This document shows, in pieces, positions 43,588 to 52,138 of a stretch of DNA of 64,000 nt. The translations under genes and the position numbers were made by a program. This DNA comes from CAVXXD01 sp963765625 (lineage in GTDB: Bacteria > Actinomycetota > Geothermincolia > Geothermincolales > Geothermincolaceae). Each line of letters begins with the position of its first letter. Position 1 is the stretch's first letter. The stretch covers positions 124,001-188,000 of the forward strand of contig CAVXXD010000013.1 in the NCBI GenBank assembly GCA_963765625.1, written 5' to 3'. The notes under the pieces are model-generated. The model was not told the origin of the DNA. It saw nothing but the letters and a program-made list of their open reading frames with translations, and did not search any database.

Positions 43588-44579
43588 ACTTCCCCACCCC
43601 GGAAGTGGTCCCAGCCGGCCGAGTCCATCTCCCTCTCGCCGCCTTCGGCGTCGAGGACGCGGATCTTGGTGCCTTCCTCGAAATGGCCGATGGTGCGGGC
43701 CGTTCCTTCGCGCTCCAGTTCCTCCGCGCGGCCCGCTTCCACCGCCAGCAGCAGCTCGTAGTCCTCCCCGCCGCCCAGGGCCAGGGGAATCAGCTCGGCT
43801 CCCAGCGCCTCGGCGGCTTCCTCCGCCCCCTCGGGGAAGGGGATGCGCGCCACCTCCAGCACTGCCCCCACGCCGCTCTCCTCGCAGATGTGCTCCAGGT
43901 CCTGGAGAAGGCCGTCGCTGATGTCGATGGCGGCAGTGGCGCCGCGGGCTCGCAGGCCGGCCGAGATGTCCAGGCGAGGCTCGGGGCGCAGGTGTTTATT
44001 TACATAGTGTGAATATTTACGCTTGACGCCGCGCTTCTTTACCAGCGCCGCGAAGCCCATGGCGGAAGAGCCTACCTCGCCGGTGAGCATGAGGACGTTG
44101 CCCGGTGCCGCGCCGCCGCGCCTCAACAGGCTCTCTCTGCCCACCGTTCCCAGCAGGGCTACATTGATCACCAGCCGGTCGGGCGAACGCACGGTGTCTC
44201 CGCCCACCAGGGTGCAGCCATATTGGTCAGCGGCCTGTTTGAGGCCCTGGTACAGGCCTTCGATGGTGTCGATGGGGAGCTGAGACGGGATTCCCACCGA
44301 CAGCACCGCCCAGGAAGGGGCGCGCCCGCCCATGGCGGCCAGGTCGCTCAGGTTGACGGTCAGCGACTTGTAGCCGAGGGAGAAGGCGTCGGTGAAGTTG
44401 AGGTCGAAGTGGATGCCCTCCAGGAGCATGTCGGTGGTATAGGCCAGGAGGGTTTCGCCCCCCAGGTCGAGGATGGCGGCGTCGTCTCCCAGCCCCAGGC
44501 TGACGCCTTCGCCTCCTTTTTCCAGCATGCGCCGGAAGATGCCGATCAGACCGAATTCACCCAGTTCAGCCAGTTCCAT
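43584..44579 (-). CDS. thiL: Thiamine-monophosphate kinase
   Basis: A 331-residue AIR-synthase-fold kinase making thiamine pyrophosphate from thiamine phosphate. It has GLGDDAAILDLGGETLLAYT, LTVNLSDLAAMGGRAPSWAV, VGGDTVRSPDRLVINVALLG and DISDGLLQDLEHICEESGVG. A palindromic repeat element separates it from thiC upstream. ATG at 44579. Confidence 0.93.
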   Translation of the reverse strand: MELAELGEFGLIGIFRRMLEKGGEGVSLGLGDDAAILDLGGETLLAYTTDMLLEGIHFDLNFTDAFSLGYKSLTVNLSDLAAMGGRAPSWAVLSVGIPSQLPIDTIEGLYQGLKQAADQYGCTLVGGDTVRSPDRLVINVALLGTVGRESLLRRGGAAPGNVLMLTGEVGSSAMGFAALVKKRGVKRKYSHYVNKHLRPEPRLDISAGLRARGATAAIDISDGLLQDLEHICEESGVGAVLEVARIPFPEGAEEAAEALGAELIPLALGGGEDYELLLAVEAGRAEELEREGTARTIGHFEEGTKIRVLDAEGGEREMDSAGWDHFRGGEV

Positions 44580-44634
44580 GCCAGGCCTTTCTCGCTGCCA
44601 GCAACTCTCTCAATTATATCAACAGCCGGCCAGA

Positions 44635-44723
44635 GAAAGTTGGGGTCAGACCCCTTCTCCACTTCAAGGCCGGCCACGCTCGGAGGCGGGAGAAAGTGGA
44701 GAAGGGGTCTGACCCCAACTTTC
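44635..44723. repeat. GGGGTCAGACCCC inverted-repeat element, copy 4
   Basis: Two exact 30-base arms (44635-44664 and 44694-44723) around a 29-base spacer. The right arm abuts the thiC stop codon (44724-44726), so it lies inside the thi operon between thiC and thiL. It may reduce read-through into thiL-thiD. Confidence 0.85.
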
Positions 44724-46031
44724 TTAGCAGGTGCCGACATCGTGGCCGAGGTATTTGGAGATGAACTCCATGGCGCAGAAGTCTCCGCACATGGTGCAGG
44801 CGCTCTCCCCTTCCACCTTGCGTTCGTCCCGCATGGACCGCGCCTTATCCGGGTCGAGGGCCAGTTCCATCTGGCGGTCCCAGTCCAGGGCCTTGCGCGC
44901 CTTGCTCATGTCCAGGTCCCAGCCATCGGCGCCGGGGCGCCCCCGGGCGATGTCGGCGGCATGGGCGGCGATGCGCGTCACGATGGTCCCCTCCCGCACG
45001 TCTTCGGCCAGCGGCAGGCCCAGGTGCTCGCGGGGGGTGACGTAGCAGAGAAAGTCGGCGCCGGACATGCCGGCCAGGGCTCCACCTATGGCCGCTACGA
45101 TGTGATCGTAGCCGGGGGCGACGTCGGTGACCAGCGGGCCCAGTACGTAGAAGGGCGCGCCGTGGGCCAGGGACTTGGCCAGCCGGATGTTCGTCTCCAC
45201 CTGGTGCAGGGGGATGTGGCCCGGCCCTTCCACCATGCACTGCACCCCGGCGGAGCGGGAGCGGAGCACCAGCTCGCCCAGCACCTGCAGCTCGGCGATC
45301 TGGGCCGCGTCGGTAGCGTCGGCGATGGCGCCGGGCCGCATGCCGTCGCCCAGGGAGAGGGTGACGTCATACTTTGCGGTGATCTCCAGCAGGCGGTCGA
45401 ACTGCTCGTAGAGGGGGTTCTCCCTGTCGTGGTGGAGCATCCACCCGGCGTGGAAGGAGCCGCCCCGGCTGACGATGTCGGCCACGCGGGGGTTGCGCTT
45501 GAGCACCTCCAGCACCCGCATGGTCACGCCGCAGTGGACGGTGATGAAGTCGATGCCCGAAGAGCAATGGGCCTCGATGGCTTTAAACATGTCATCCGGG
45601 GTCATCTCGACGATGCTGCCCCGCTGCTCCAGCGCGAAAGCCGCCGCCTGGTAGACGGGGACGCTGCCCACGCAGATGGGCGAGTTGCGCACGATCAGCT
45701 CGCGCACGGCGTCGAGGTTGCCGCCGGTGGAAAGGTCCATCACCGCGTCGGCCCCGGCGTCCACCGCCGCTTTGAGCTTTTTGAGCTCTTCCTGGGGGTC
45801 CTGGTAGTCGAGGGAGGTCCCCAGGTTGGCGTTGACCTTGACCGAGAGGCCTTCCCCCACCGGGCAGGGGCGTGCCTTGCGCACCCAGCGGTTGGAGGGG
45901 ACCACCGCCCGGCCCGCCAGCATGCTGCCGAGGAAGCGGTCCAGTTCCACCTTCTCCCGCGCGGCCGCTTCCTTTATGTAAGAAGGGATATCGCCCGAGG
46001 CGATCTCCTGCAGTACCGTCTTCTCCATCAT
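44724..46031 (-). CDS. thiC: Phosphomethylpyrimidine synthase ThiC
   Basis: A 435-residue radical SAM enzyme that converts AIR to HMP-P. It has VKVNANLGTSLDY, the DAVMDLSTGGNLDAVRE block, FITVHCGVT, SRGGSFHAGWMLHH, DGMRPGAIADATD, MVEGPGHIPLHQVETNI and the C-terminal cluster motif CTMCGDFCAMEF (CxxCxxxxC). The short form without the ~150-residue N-terminal extension of E. coli ThiC. Sixteen bases after thiE. GGAGGAG before a double ATG. Confidence 0.96.
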   Translation of the reverse strand: MMEKTVLQEIASGDIPSYIKEAAAREKVELDRFLGSMLAGRAVVPSNRWVRKARPCPVGEGLSVKVNANLGTSLDYQDPQEELKKLKAAVDAGADAVMDLSTGGNLDAVRELIVRNSPICVGSVPVYQAAAFALEQRGSIVEMTPDDMFKAIEAHCSSGIDFITVHCGVTMRVLEVLKRNPRVADIVSRGGSFHAGWMLHHDRENPLYEQFDRLLEITAKYDVTLSLGDGMRPGAIADATDAAQIAELQVLGELVLRSRSAGVQCMVEGPGHIPLHQVETNIRLAKSLAHGAPFYVLGPLVTDVAPGYDHIVAAIGGALAGMSGADFLCYVTPREHLGLPLAEDVREGTIVTRIAAHAADIARGRPGADGWDLDMSKARKALDWDRQMELALDPDKARSMRDERKVEGESACTMCGDFCAMEFISKYLGHDVGTC

Positions 46032-46047
46032 CGTCGATCTCCTCCTT

Positions 46048-46689
46048 TTATTTCGCGGTCCGAGCCGCCGACACCAGCCGTGCCAGGCGGCCGGCTGCCG
46101 CGGCCATGTCCTCAGCCGCGGTGACGGCGGAGATCACCGCGATCCCGTCCGCTCCGTGTGCCAGCACCGCCTCCGCGTTGGCCTCCCCGATCCCCCCGAT
46201 GGCCACGATGGGCAGGCTTGTCGCGGCGCGGATACGCGCCAGATCCGCCAGGCCCATGGCGGGAGCGGCGTCATCCTTGCTGGGCGTGGGGAATACCGGC
46301 CCCACCCCCAGGTAGTCGGCCCCTTCCGCCTCGGCCGCGACAGCTTCCTCCAGGCAGGTGGCGCTCACCCCGATCAAAGCCTCCGGCCCCAGTATGGCGC
46401 GGGCGGCGCGGCAAGGCAGGTCTTCCTGCCCCAGGTGGACGCCGTCCGCCCCCGCGGCCGCCGCCACGTCCACCCGGTCGTTGACGATGAAGAGGGTGCG
46501 CGGGGCACGCGCGGTGATCATTTCCCGGATGCGCAGGGCCAGGGCCAGGAGGTCGCGAGCCGGCAGCTCCTTGTCGCGCAGTTGCAGGACGTGCGCCCCT
46601 CCCGCCAGGGCGGCCTCCGCCACGTCCAGGTGGCCCCGCCCGGCGGCCTCGTCGCGGATAGTCACCACGTACAGACCGTACTCCCTCAT
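46048..46689 (-). CDS. thiE: Thiamine-phosphate synthase
   Basis: A 213-residue TIM barrel that joins HMP-PP and thiazole phosphate. Motifs: AALAGGAHVLQLRDKELPAR, LFIVNDRVDVAAAAGADGVH, LGQEDLPCRAARAILGP, DYLGVGPVFPTPSK and IVAIGGIGEANAEAVLAHGA. ATG 46689 has AAGGAAGAGC upstream; a TTG start further up would enter the terminator stem. It is the first gene of the thi operon and follows the TPP riboswitch and its terminator. Confidence 0.93.
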   Translation of the reverse strand: MREYGLYVVTIRDEAAGRGHLDVAEAALAGGAHVLQLRDKELPARDLLALALRIREMITARAPRTLFIVNDRVDVAAAAGADGVHLGQEDLPCRAARAILGPEALIGVSATCLEEAVAAEAEGADYLGVGPVFPTPSKDDAAPAMGLADLARIRAATSLPIVAIGGIGEANAEAVLAHGADGIAVISAVTAAEDMAAAAGRLARLVSAARTAK

Positions 46690-46705
46690 GCTCTTCCTTT
46701 CCAAC

Positions 46706-46735
46706 AAGAAAACCGCACCCCGGACAGGAATGCGG
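46706..46735 (-). terminator. Riboswitch expression-platform terminator before thiE
   Basis: On the minus strand CCGCATTCC pairs with GGGGTGCGG (two G-U pairs) across a 5-base loop, followed by TTTTCTT. It lies between the TPP aptamer and thiE, so TPP binding probably causes transcription to stop here. Confidence 0.75.
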
Positions 46736-46760
46736 CAGCTGGTCTACCTACCCTTGCGTT

Positions 46761-46832
46761 TTCCCTACGCCGGTATTACCCGGATCAGGTTCGAGGGTCT
46801 GATCTCAGCCTCCTTGAAAGAAGCACCCCTGT
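46761..46832 (-). ncRNA. TPP riboswitch (THI element) upstream of thiE
   Basis: The conserved pieces are in order on the minus strand: GGGGTGC, GGCTGAGATCA, ACCCTCGAACCTGATCCGG, GTAATACCGGCGTAGGGAAA. This is the thiamine pyrophosphate aptamer. It lies about 70 bases upstream of thiE and controls thiE-thiC and probably thiL-thiD. Confidence 0.95.
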
Positions 46833-46937
46833 GTCGTTATGTGGTTTTCAACCTCTCGACTTTATCATACTCCAGGGCGTAAGCAGCGTTAAAGTCCGGG
46901 TATAATAATTGGAAAGACCCAGCAGAAGGAGATTCTT

Positions 46938-47375
46938 ATGCGTGAAGGCACCGACATCGCCCTGATCGCCCCGTGCGGTATCAACTGCGGAAGCTGCAAG
47001 GCGCACCTGGCCGGAGAGGACGACGAGGCTCTGGTAGAACGCCTGGTGGCCATGGGATTCGACCGGGAAGGCCTCCCCTGCCCCGGCTGCAGGGCGAAAC
47101 AGGGAGACTGCGCCGTGATAGACGGTATCTGTGAGACATATGCCTGCGTCTCCGGGCGCGGCTTCGACTTCTGCTACGAGTGCGACGATTTTCCCTGCGG
47201 CAAGTTGAACCCCTCGGTCGACCGGGCCGCTTACCTGCCCCACAACCTGAAGGTGTTCAGCCTCTGCTTCATCGAGCGGCACGGCCCGGCGGCCTGGCTT
47301 GAGAAGGAGGCGGAGATCAAGCAGCGATACTTCAGCGGCAGGATGGAGATAGGCCGGGGTCCCCAGCTGGACTGA
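46938..47375 (+). CDS. DUF3795 cysteine-rich protein
   Basis: A 145-residue protein with the DUF3795 pattern: IAPCGINCGSCKAHLAGEDD, CPGCRAKQGDC, CETYACVSGRGFDFCYECDD, FPCGKL. The eleven or more cysteines suggest metal or iron-sulfur binding. The biochemical function is not known. It is divergent from the thi operon, with TATAAT and AAGGAG motifs upstream of ATG 46938. Confidence 0.82.
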   Translation: MREGTDIALIAPCGINCGSCKAHLAGEDDEALVERLVAMGFDREGLPCPGCRAKQGDCAVIDGICETYACVSGRGFDFCYECDDFPCGKLNPSVDRAAYLPHNLKVFSLCFIERHGPAAWLEKEAEIKQRYFSGRMEIGRGPQLD

Positions 47376-47437
47376 GGGCCCGGCGGCAGGTCCTGCCCAC
47401 TGCCTGTATAATGGATTCGAGCAATGGAGGTGCACGA

Positions 47438-47899
47438 ATGAGCGAAGAAGATAAGAAAGCGAAGAAACCGGCCGCCAAAAAGACCACGGCCAAGAAGCCG
47501 GCGGCCAAGAAGCCGGCGGCAAAAGAGGCGCCGCCCAAGCCCGCCCCCGAGCCGGAAGAGAAAGCCGTGGAAGAAGCCGCGGCCGGGGAAGAGCCCGGGA
47601 TGACCCCCGAGGAGCTCCAGAAGCTACTCGAGGAGCAGATGGAGAAAATAACCGTAAGCGAGATCATCGAGCGCTTGATGATGGACCTGGCCAGCCTGGC
47701 CTACCAGAAGATGGGACTGCCGGAGCAGGTCAACCTGAAGTACCGGGATTTCGACCAGGCCCGCATGGCCATAGACGCCCTGAAAGGCCTGCTCGGCGCG
47801 GTGGAGGGCAAGGTGCCGGACTCGGAAGTCAACCCCTTCCGGGCCACCCTGGCCAACCTGCAGATGAACTTCGTACGCCTGTCGAATCCGGGAGGATAA
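47438..47899 (+). CDS. DUF1844 protein with a Lys/Ala-rich N-terminal tail
   Basis: A 153-residue protein. The first ~35 residues are a repeating AKKPAAKK tail like that of bacterial histone-like proteins; an acidic/proline linker follows; the last ~85 residues are DUF1844 (LMMDLASLAYQKMGLPEQVN, DFDQARMAIDALKGLLGAVE). The function of DUF1844 is not known. GGAGGTGCACGA precedes ATG 47438. The tail suggests nucleic-acid association; inference only. Confidence 0.78.
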   Translation: MSEEDKKAKKPAAKKTTAKKPAAKKPAAKEAPPKPAPEPEEKAVEEAAAGEEPGMTPEELQKLLEEQMEKITVSEIIERLMMDLASLAYQKMGLPEQVNLKYRDFDQARMAIDALKGLLGAVEGKVPDSEVNPFRATLANLQMNFVRLSNPGG

Positions 47900-47967
47900 A
47901 GAAAGACCGTGGGGAAGATTTAAGCATGCGAACGTACACCCGTTCCGGATAAGGGGGTTTTGGCGAT

Positions 47968-48186
47968 ATGGACAATGCTAATTGGAGTTCGCTCTGCCAG
48001 AAGCTGCACGGCAGTGAAGTGATGGTCTGGACCAGTGGCGGACATTTCTTCCGCGGCTTCATGCGGGGATGGAGCGATGCCGGTTACGTCATCGTGGAGA
48101 GGGCCAGTTGCCCCCTGGCCGACAGCGAGCGGGGGGAGCGCGACTGGGTCATCGTCTTTCCCGAGAAGATCGACGCTATCGCTTAG
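47968..48186 (+). CDS. Small protein with possible Sm/SH3-like barrel
   Basis: A 72-residue protein. The stretch LHGSEVMVWTSGGHFFRGFM, then GYVIVERAS, follows the strand pattern of Sm/Hfq-like barrels (L-x-G-x-x-V-x-V...G...xGxx). It has no other recognisable motif. It starts 68 bases after the DUF1844 gene. A TTTTGGCGAT stretch is upstream with only a weak ribosome site (AAGGGGG at 47951). No function is assigned. Confidence 0.5.
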   Translation: MDNANWSSLCQKLHGSEVMVWTSGGHFFRGFMRGWSDAGYVIVERASCPLADSERGERDWVIVFPEKIDAIA

Positions 48187-48215
48187 GGTTCATCTTCAAG
48201 CCATCCAGGCCATCT

Positions 48216-48800
48216 CTAGATGGGGTAATCGTCGTCACCCTTTAACGCTTTCAGCTTGCGCTTGGCTATGGCGTCGTGGGGCTTGTAGCTGAGAAAGTTC
48301 TCCAGGTCTTCCCGCGCCATTGAGTCCTCTTCCTTTTTCAGGTAGGCCAGCGCGCGCTTGTAGTATGCCTGGGCGTAGTCGGGATAGAGCTCGATGGCCT
48401 TGCCGTAATCGCTGACAGCTTCATCCAGGTCATCCAGGGCGACGTGTGAGTCCCCCCGGCTGGTGTAGGCGGCGGCGAAGTCCGGCTTGAGGTGGATGGC
48501 CTGGGTCATGGCTTCGATGGCCGCATGGTATTCCTTCACCCCGATGTAGGCTAGCCCAAGGTTGTAATGGGCCACCGCGTAGTCGGGAAACAGCTCGACC
48601 GCCTGATTGTAGAGCTCGATGGCCGCCGCGTAGTCGCCGCGCGCGGCCTTGATGTTGCCGTCGGTGTGCAGGGCGGTGGCCTTCTTGATGTCCTCGATGC
48701 GTGTGTAGCGGATGGTGACGCCGCAGTGGGGGCAGCGTTCAAAGCCTTCGGAGATGTCCTTGTTGCAGTTGTAACACTTGGGGAGCTCGCCCTCGTTCAA
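48216..48800 (-). CDS. Zinc-ribbon plus TPR-repeat protein
   Basis: A 194-residue soluble protein. It begins with a zinc ribbon, CYNCNKDISEGFERCPHCG, and continues with about four tetratricopeptide repeats (AAIELYNQAVELFPDYAVAH, YNLGLAYIGVKEYHAAIEAM, GKAIELYPDYAQAYYKRA). It should act as a protein-protein interaction adaptor. TTG at 48800 is the likely start; GAGGGGAAGG lies upstream. The partner is not apparent. Confidence 0.82.
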   Translation of the reverse strand: MNEGELPKCYNCNKDISEGFERCPHCGVTIRYTRIEDIKKATALHTDGNIKAARGDYAAAIELYNQAVELFPDYAVAHYNLGLAYIGVKEYHAAIEAMTQAIHLKPDFAAAYTSRGDSHVALDDLDEAVSDYGKAIELYPDYAQAYYKRALAYLKKEEDSMAREDLENFLSYKPHDAIAKRKLKALKGDDDYPI

Positions 48801-48851
48801 ATCGCGGTTAACCTTCCCCTCAAGATATTCCCCACGGATTCCCCAAATAAA

Positions 48852-48926
48852 TGGTGCCCTTGGGGAGACTCGAACTCCCGCCTACGGCTCCGGAGGCCGC
48901 CGCTCTATCCACTGAGCTACAAGGGC
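48852..48926 (-). tRNA. tRNA-Arg (anticodon CCG)
   Basis: Minus strand: acceptor GCCCTTG/CAAGGGC, D stem GCTC/GAGC, anticodon stem GCGGC/GCCGT with loop CTCCGGA (anticodon CCG), T arm GGGAG-TTCGAGT-CTCCC, encoded CCA. Confidence 0.95.
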
Positions 48927-48984
48927 AGAACAAAACTTCTCGCACCCATATTACCTGTTCCGCCCGGGGAAATGCTAGCCGGTT

Positions 48985-50166
48985 CTACAGGTTGGCGGCC
49001 AGTTCCTTCCCGAAGGCCACGGCGCCGGCCAGGTCCTCTTCGGTGGGGACCAGCTGGACCCGGTAAGGCTCCAGAGGCGTCTTGAACTTGAGGCCGCGCA
49101 AGCGCTCGGTGATGAGTTTGGAGCCTTCACCGCTCCAGCCGTAGGAACCAAATGAAGCACCCAGCTTGCCCTTGAGTTTCAGGGTGGCCAGGTTGGAAAG
49201 CAGGTTCCATACCGGCTCCACCGCGTCGGCGTTGATGGTGGTCGATCCCACCACCAGGCCGTCCGCCGCCTCGATGTGGTTGATCATTATGCCCAGCTCG
49301 GTGCCGGCGATATCCATCACCTGCACCTTGACCCCCGAAGTGCGCAGGCCGTCGGCGATCTTCTCCGCCAGCGAGGCGGTGTTGCCGTAAGCGCTGGCAT
49401 AGAAGACCAGCACGGTCTTGTCGGTGGAGGGCGCGGGTATGGAACTCCACTCCTTGTAGAGACCCACCAGCTTCCAGGGGTCGGAGCGAAGCATGGGCCC
49501 GTGGCTCGGGCAGACCAGGTCGATCTCCAGGTCCTTGATCTTCTCGATGGCTTCCAGCACGTACTGCTTAAAGGGGCGGAAGATGACCAGGTAGTAGTAT
49601 TCGAAGGCATGACCGTAGTCGTCCATGAGGTCGTCGAAGAGGCGGTCGTCGCAGTAGTGAGCCCCCAGGAAATCGCAGGGGAAGAGGGTGGTGTCTTCTT
49701 TTAAATAGGTGAAGATGGAATCGGGCCAGTGCAGGAAGGGAGCCTGGATGAAGTGGAGGGTCTTGCCGCCCAGGTCCAGGGTGTCCCCGTCCCCCACCAC
49801 CATGGGCTCGACGTCGCGGTTGAGGATGTTGCGGATGAAGGGGACGCAGTTGCGCCCGCATACCACCTTGGCCTGCGGTGCCTCGGCCAGCAGGGCGTTG
49901 AGAGCGCCGGAATGGTCGGGCTCGGTATGGTTGACCACGATGTAATCGATCTCGTTGAGCGGAGTGACCTGCTTGATGTTGTCGAGGTATTCGCCGGTGA
50001 AGGCGGCCTTGTTGGTGTCGATGACGGCGGTCTTGTCGCTCCCCTTGACCAGGTAAGCGTTGTAGGTGGTGCCGTGGTCGGCCTTCATGATGATGTCGAA
50101 GACGCGCAGTTGGGGATCGAGGGCACCTACCCACCAGACGCCGTTCTTAAGTTCGACCGGGTGCAT
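48985..50166 (-). CDS. Flavodiiron protein (FprA/ROO-type oxygen or NO reductase)
   Basis: A 393-residue A-type flavodiiron protein. Residues 1-250 are the metallo-beta-lactamase domain with the diiron ligands in HTEPDHSG and further His/Asp residues (LHWPDSIF, FPCDFLGAHYCDD, PSHGPML). Residues ~255-393 are the flavodoxin domain (VFYASAYGNTASLAEKIADG, VGSTTINADAVEP). It reduces O2 to water, or NO, protecting an anaerobe. The rubredoxin gene directly upstream on the same strand supplies electrons. Confidence 0.93.
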   Translation of the reverse strand: MHPVELKNGVWWVGALDPQLRVFDIIMKADHGTTYNAYLVKGSDKTAVIDTNKAAFTGEYLDNIKQVTPLNEIDYIVVNHTEPDHSGALNALLAEAPQAKVVCGRNCVPFIRNILNRDVEPMVVGDGDTLDLGGKTLHFIQAPFLHWPDSIFTYLKEDTTLFPCDFLGAHYCDDRLFDDLMDDYGHAFEYYYLVIFRPFKQYVLEAIEKIKDLEIDLVCPSHGPMLRSDPWKLVGLYKEWSSIPAPSTDKTVLVFYASAYGNTASLAEKIADGLRTSGVKVQVMDIAGTELGIMINHIEAADGLVVGSTTINADAVEPVWNLLSNLATLKLKGKLGASFGSYGWSGEGSKLITERLRGLKFKTPLEPYRVQLVPTEEDLAGAVAFGKELAANL

Positions 50167-50218
50167 GATTCACTCCTCCTCGTGGTATGTTTTCTATCAG
50201 GTTCGGGGCAGCGCCGGA

Positions 50219-50377
50219 TCAGGCTTTCTCGAACATGTTCTTGGCGGCGCCGCAGACCGGGCAGGTCCAGTCGCCGGGCAGGTCCTCGAAGGCGGTGCCG
50301 GGGGCGATGCCGCCGTCGGGGTCTCCCTTGGCCGGGTCGTAGACGTAGCCACATACGCTGCACTGGTACTTGTCCAT
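50219..50377 (-). CDS. Rubredoxin
   Basis: A 52-residue rubredoxin, too small for most gene finders' cut-offs: MDKYQCSVCGYVYDPAKGD, then DWTCPVCGAAKNMFEKA, with the two CxxCG knuckles that hold one iron. It passes electrons from an NADH oxidoreductase to the flavodiiron protein encoded 52 bases downstream. GGAGGAGAC stands before ATG 50377. Just upstream a 14-base unit (AAGGAACAGACCT) is tandemly duplicated at about 50386-50412. Confidence 0.95.
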   Translation of the reverse strand: MDKYQCSVCGYVYDPAKGDPDGGIAPGTAFEDLPGDWTCPVCGAAKNMFEKA

Positions 50378-50567
50378 GTCTCCTCCTTAGGTCTGTTCCT
50401 TAGGTCTGTTCCTTCCGGTCTTACGGTCGACAGTAAAAATATTATACCCATATCCGGTGCCGTTAACCTGACTTGCTTCGGCTGCCTGTGGGAGCTGGAG
50501 TATAATGCAGGCGCAGGGATATGGAAGCGGCGGTCGCCCGGGCCGCCAGGAAAAGGGAGGTACCGGC

Positions 50568-51062
50568 ATGCGCATCGAAGACCACTGGGACATGATCAGC
50601 CGCATCTGCAGGAAATCCATGGGGCTCTTCGCCTTTGGCACCGTCGACCCGGATGGGACGCCCCGCTTGACGCCCATAGGCTCGCTCATCCCGCGGGATG
50701 ACTGTACCGCCTTCTATTTCGAGCGGTACCCCAGCCGGATGCCCGCCAACCTCGAGCGGGACAACCGCATCACCGTCCTGGCGGTGGACATGCGTAAGAC
50801 CTTCTGGGTGAGCTCGTTCTTCCTGGGGCATTACACCCACCCGCCGGCGGTCCGCCTCTACGGCACCGTCGGAGAACTGCGCCCGGCGACCCCGGAGGAA
50901 CTGGGCCGCTTCCGCAATCACTGGCTGGTGAAGGCGATAAGCATCGTCGGGCACCGGGGTTACAAGGTGGGCTGGGAGCCCCTGACCCAGGTGCGCAACA
51001 TCCGTTTCGACTCCTTCGAACCCTGCGACATGGGCGCCATGAGCAAGGGGCACTGGAGCTAA
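50568..51062 (+). CDS. Pyridoxamine 5'-phosphate oxidase-like flavin/F420-binding protein
   Basis: A 164-residue split-barrel protein: CRKSMGLFAFGTVDPDGTPR, then LTPIGSLIPRDDCTAFYFER, NRITVLAVDMRKTFWVSSF. The fold binds FMN, F420 or haem. The C-terminal GHRGYKVGWEPLTQVRNIRF is not diagnostic. ATG 50568 has AGGGAGG seven bases upstream and is preferred over ATG 50505. It stands alone ahead of the dehydratase pair. Confidence 0.78.
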   Translation: MRIEDHWDMISRICRKSMGLFAFGTVDPDGTPRLTPIGSLIPRDDCTAFYFERYPSRMPANLERDNRITVLAVDMRKTFWVSSFFLGHYTHPPAVRLYGTVGELRPATPEELGRFRNHWLVKAISIVGHRGYKVGWEPLTQVRNIRFDSFEPCDMGAMSKGHWS

Positions 51063-51129
51063 TTTCCCTTCCCGGCTATATAATGGTTGAGCAAGCGCCG
51101 CGACTCGTAGTGCGAGGGGGACCCGCCCC

Positions 51130-52137
51130 ATGGATGAAGCATTGTGGTTTTGCGCTTATACGCCACTGGAGGTCCTGGACGCCGCCGGCCTGTCGCCCCG
51201 CCGTGTGCTGGGCGACATCGAACACCTGGAAGAAGCAGATGCCTTTCTGCACCCCGCATTCTGCCCCTACGTACGCGCCTGCCTGGTGGAGGGGATGAGC
51301 GGTGGGGAAAATGGGGGAGACGGCCGCGTAGCCGTCTTCGTCAATTCCTGCGACGCCATGCGCCGCCTGCATGACGCCTGGAGCACCCGCGTCGTAGGCC
51401 CCACTTACATGTTGGACATGCCCCGCCGCTGCGACGCCCTGGGCGAGCGCCTGCTGGCGAGTTCCCTTCTTTCTTTTATAAAGAAGCTTGAGGCCGATAC
51501 CGGGCACGAGATAACCCCGGCGGGGCTCAGGGAAGCCACGGCGCTGAGAGACGAAGTCGCGCTACACCTGGCTCATCTGGGGGACGGGCTGGCCGGGTCG
51601 GCGCGCATGCGCCTGGCACGGCAGGCCCAGTGCCTGCCCCCGGGCGAGTTCCTTGCTCTGGGCAGGGACGGGCTGCCCCCCGGCCGGGGCATGCCCCTGC
51701 TGGTCACCGGCAACCTGCTCAACCCGGAAGGGATGGTAGCCCTCATCGAGGAGCACGGCGGCTGGCTCAAGGGGGTGGACCTCTGCAACGGCGAGCGCCC
51801 CTTCGGCCCGGCCGGCGAGCTGGAAGGGGACACCCTGGAAGAAACGTGTCTTTCCCTGGCCCGGCGATACCTGGCCCGCCGGCATTGCGCGCGCATGCAT
51901 GACGCGCCCGACCGCGACGCCGCGCTTCTCGCGATGGTGCGCGAGACGGGAGCGCGGGGCGTGGTCTTCGCTTCTTTGAAGTTCTGCGACACCTACCTCT
52001 ACGACTTTCCGCGGGTGGCGGCCTTCCTGGAAAAGGAAGGGGTGCCCCTGCTCCGGCTGGAGAGCGACTACCAGGACGGCCACGCCGGTCAGCTCTCCAC
52101 GCGCGTCGAGGCCTTCATAGAAATGCTGGGGGGTTGA
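51130..52137 (+). CDS. 2-hydroxyacyl-CoA dehydratase subunit (HgdB/FldC-like)
   Basis: A 335-residue member of the HGD-D family (2-hydroxyglutaryl-CoA, phenyllactyl-CoA and benzoyl-CoA reductase-type subunits). It has HPAFCPYVRACLVEG and VFVNSCDAMRRLHD near the N-terminus, VTGNLLNPEGMVALIEEHGG and VVFASLKFCDTYLYDFPRVA, ending SDYQDGHAGQLSTRVEAFIE. The cysteines at CPYV, NSC and KFC are candidate 4Fe-4S ligands. It probably forms a heterodimer with the next gene, whose ATG overlaps or nearly touches its stop. Start ATG 51130. Confidence 0.87.
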   Translation: MDEALWFCAYTPLEVLDAAGLSPRRVLGDIEHLEEADAFLHPAFCPYVRACLVEGMSGGENGGDGRVAVFVNSCDAMRRLHDAWSTRVVGPTYMLDMPRRCDALGERLLASSLLSFIKKLEADTGHEITPAGLREATALRDEVALHLAHLGDGLAGSARMRLARQAQCLPPGEFLALGRDGLPPGRGMPLLVTGNLLNPEGMVALIEEHGGWLKGVDLCNGERPFGPAGELEGDTLEETCLSLARRYLARRHCARMHDAPDRDAALLAMVRETGARGVVFASLKFCDTYLYDFPRVAAFLEKEGVPLLRLESDYQDGHAGQLSTRVEAFIEMLGG

Positions 52138-52138
52138 G

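Noticed and set aside
44223..46124. A 633-codon plus-strand frame opposite thiC and thiL
   Set aside because: thiC and thiL are unmistakable on the other strand; this frame encodes low-complexity sequence.
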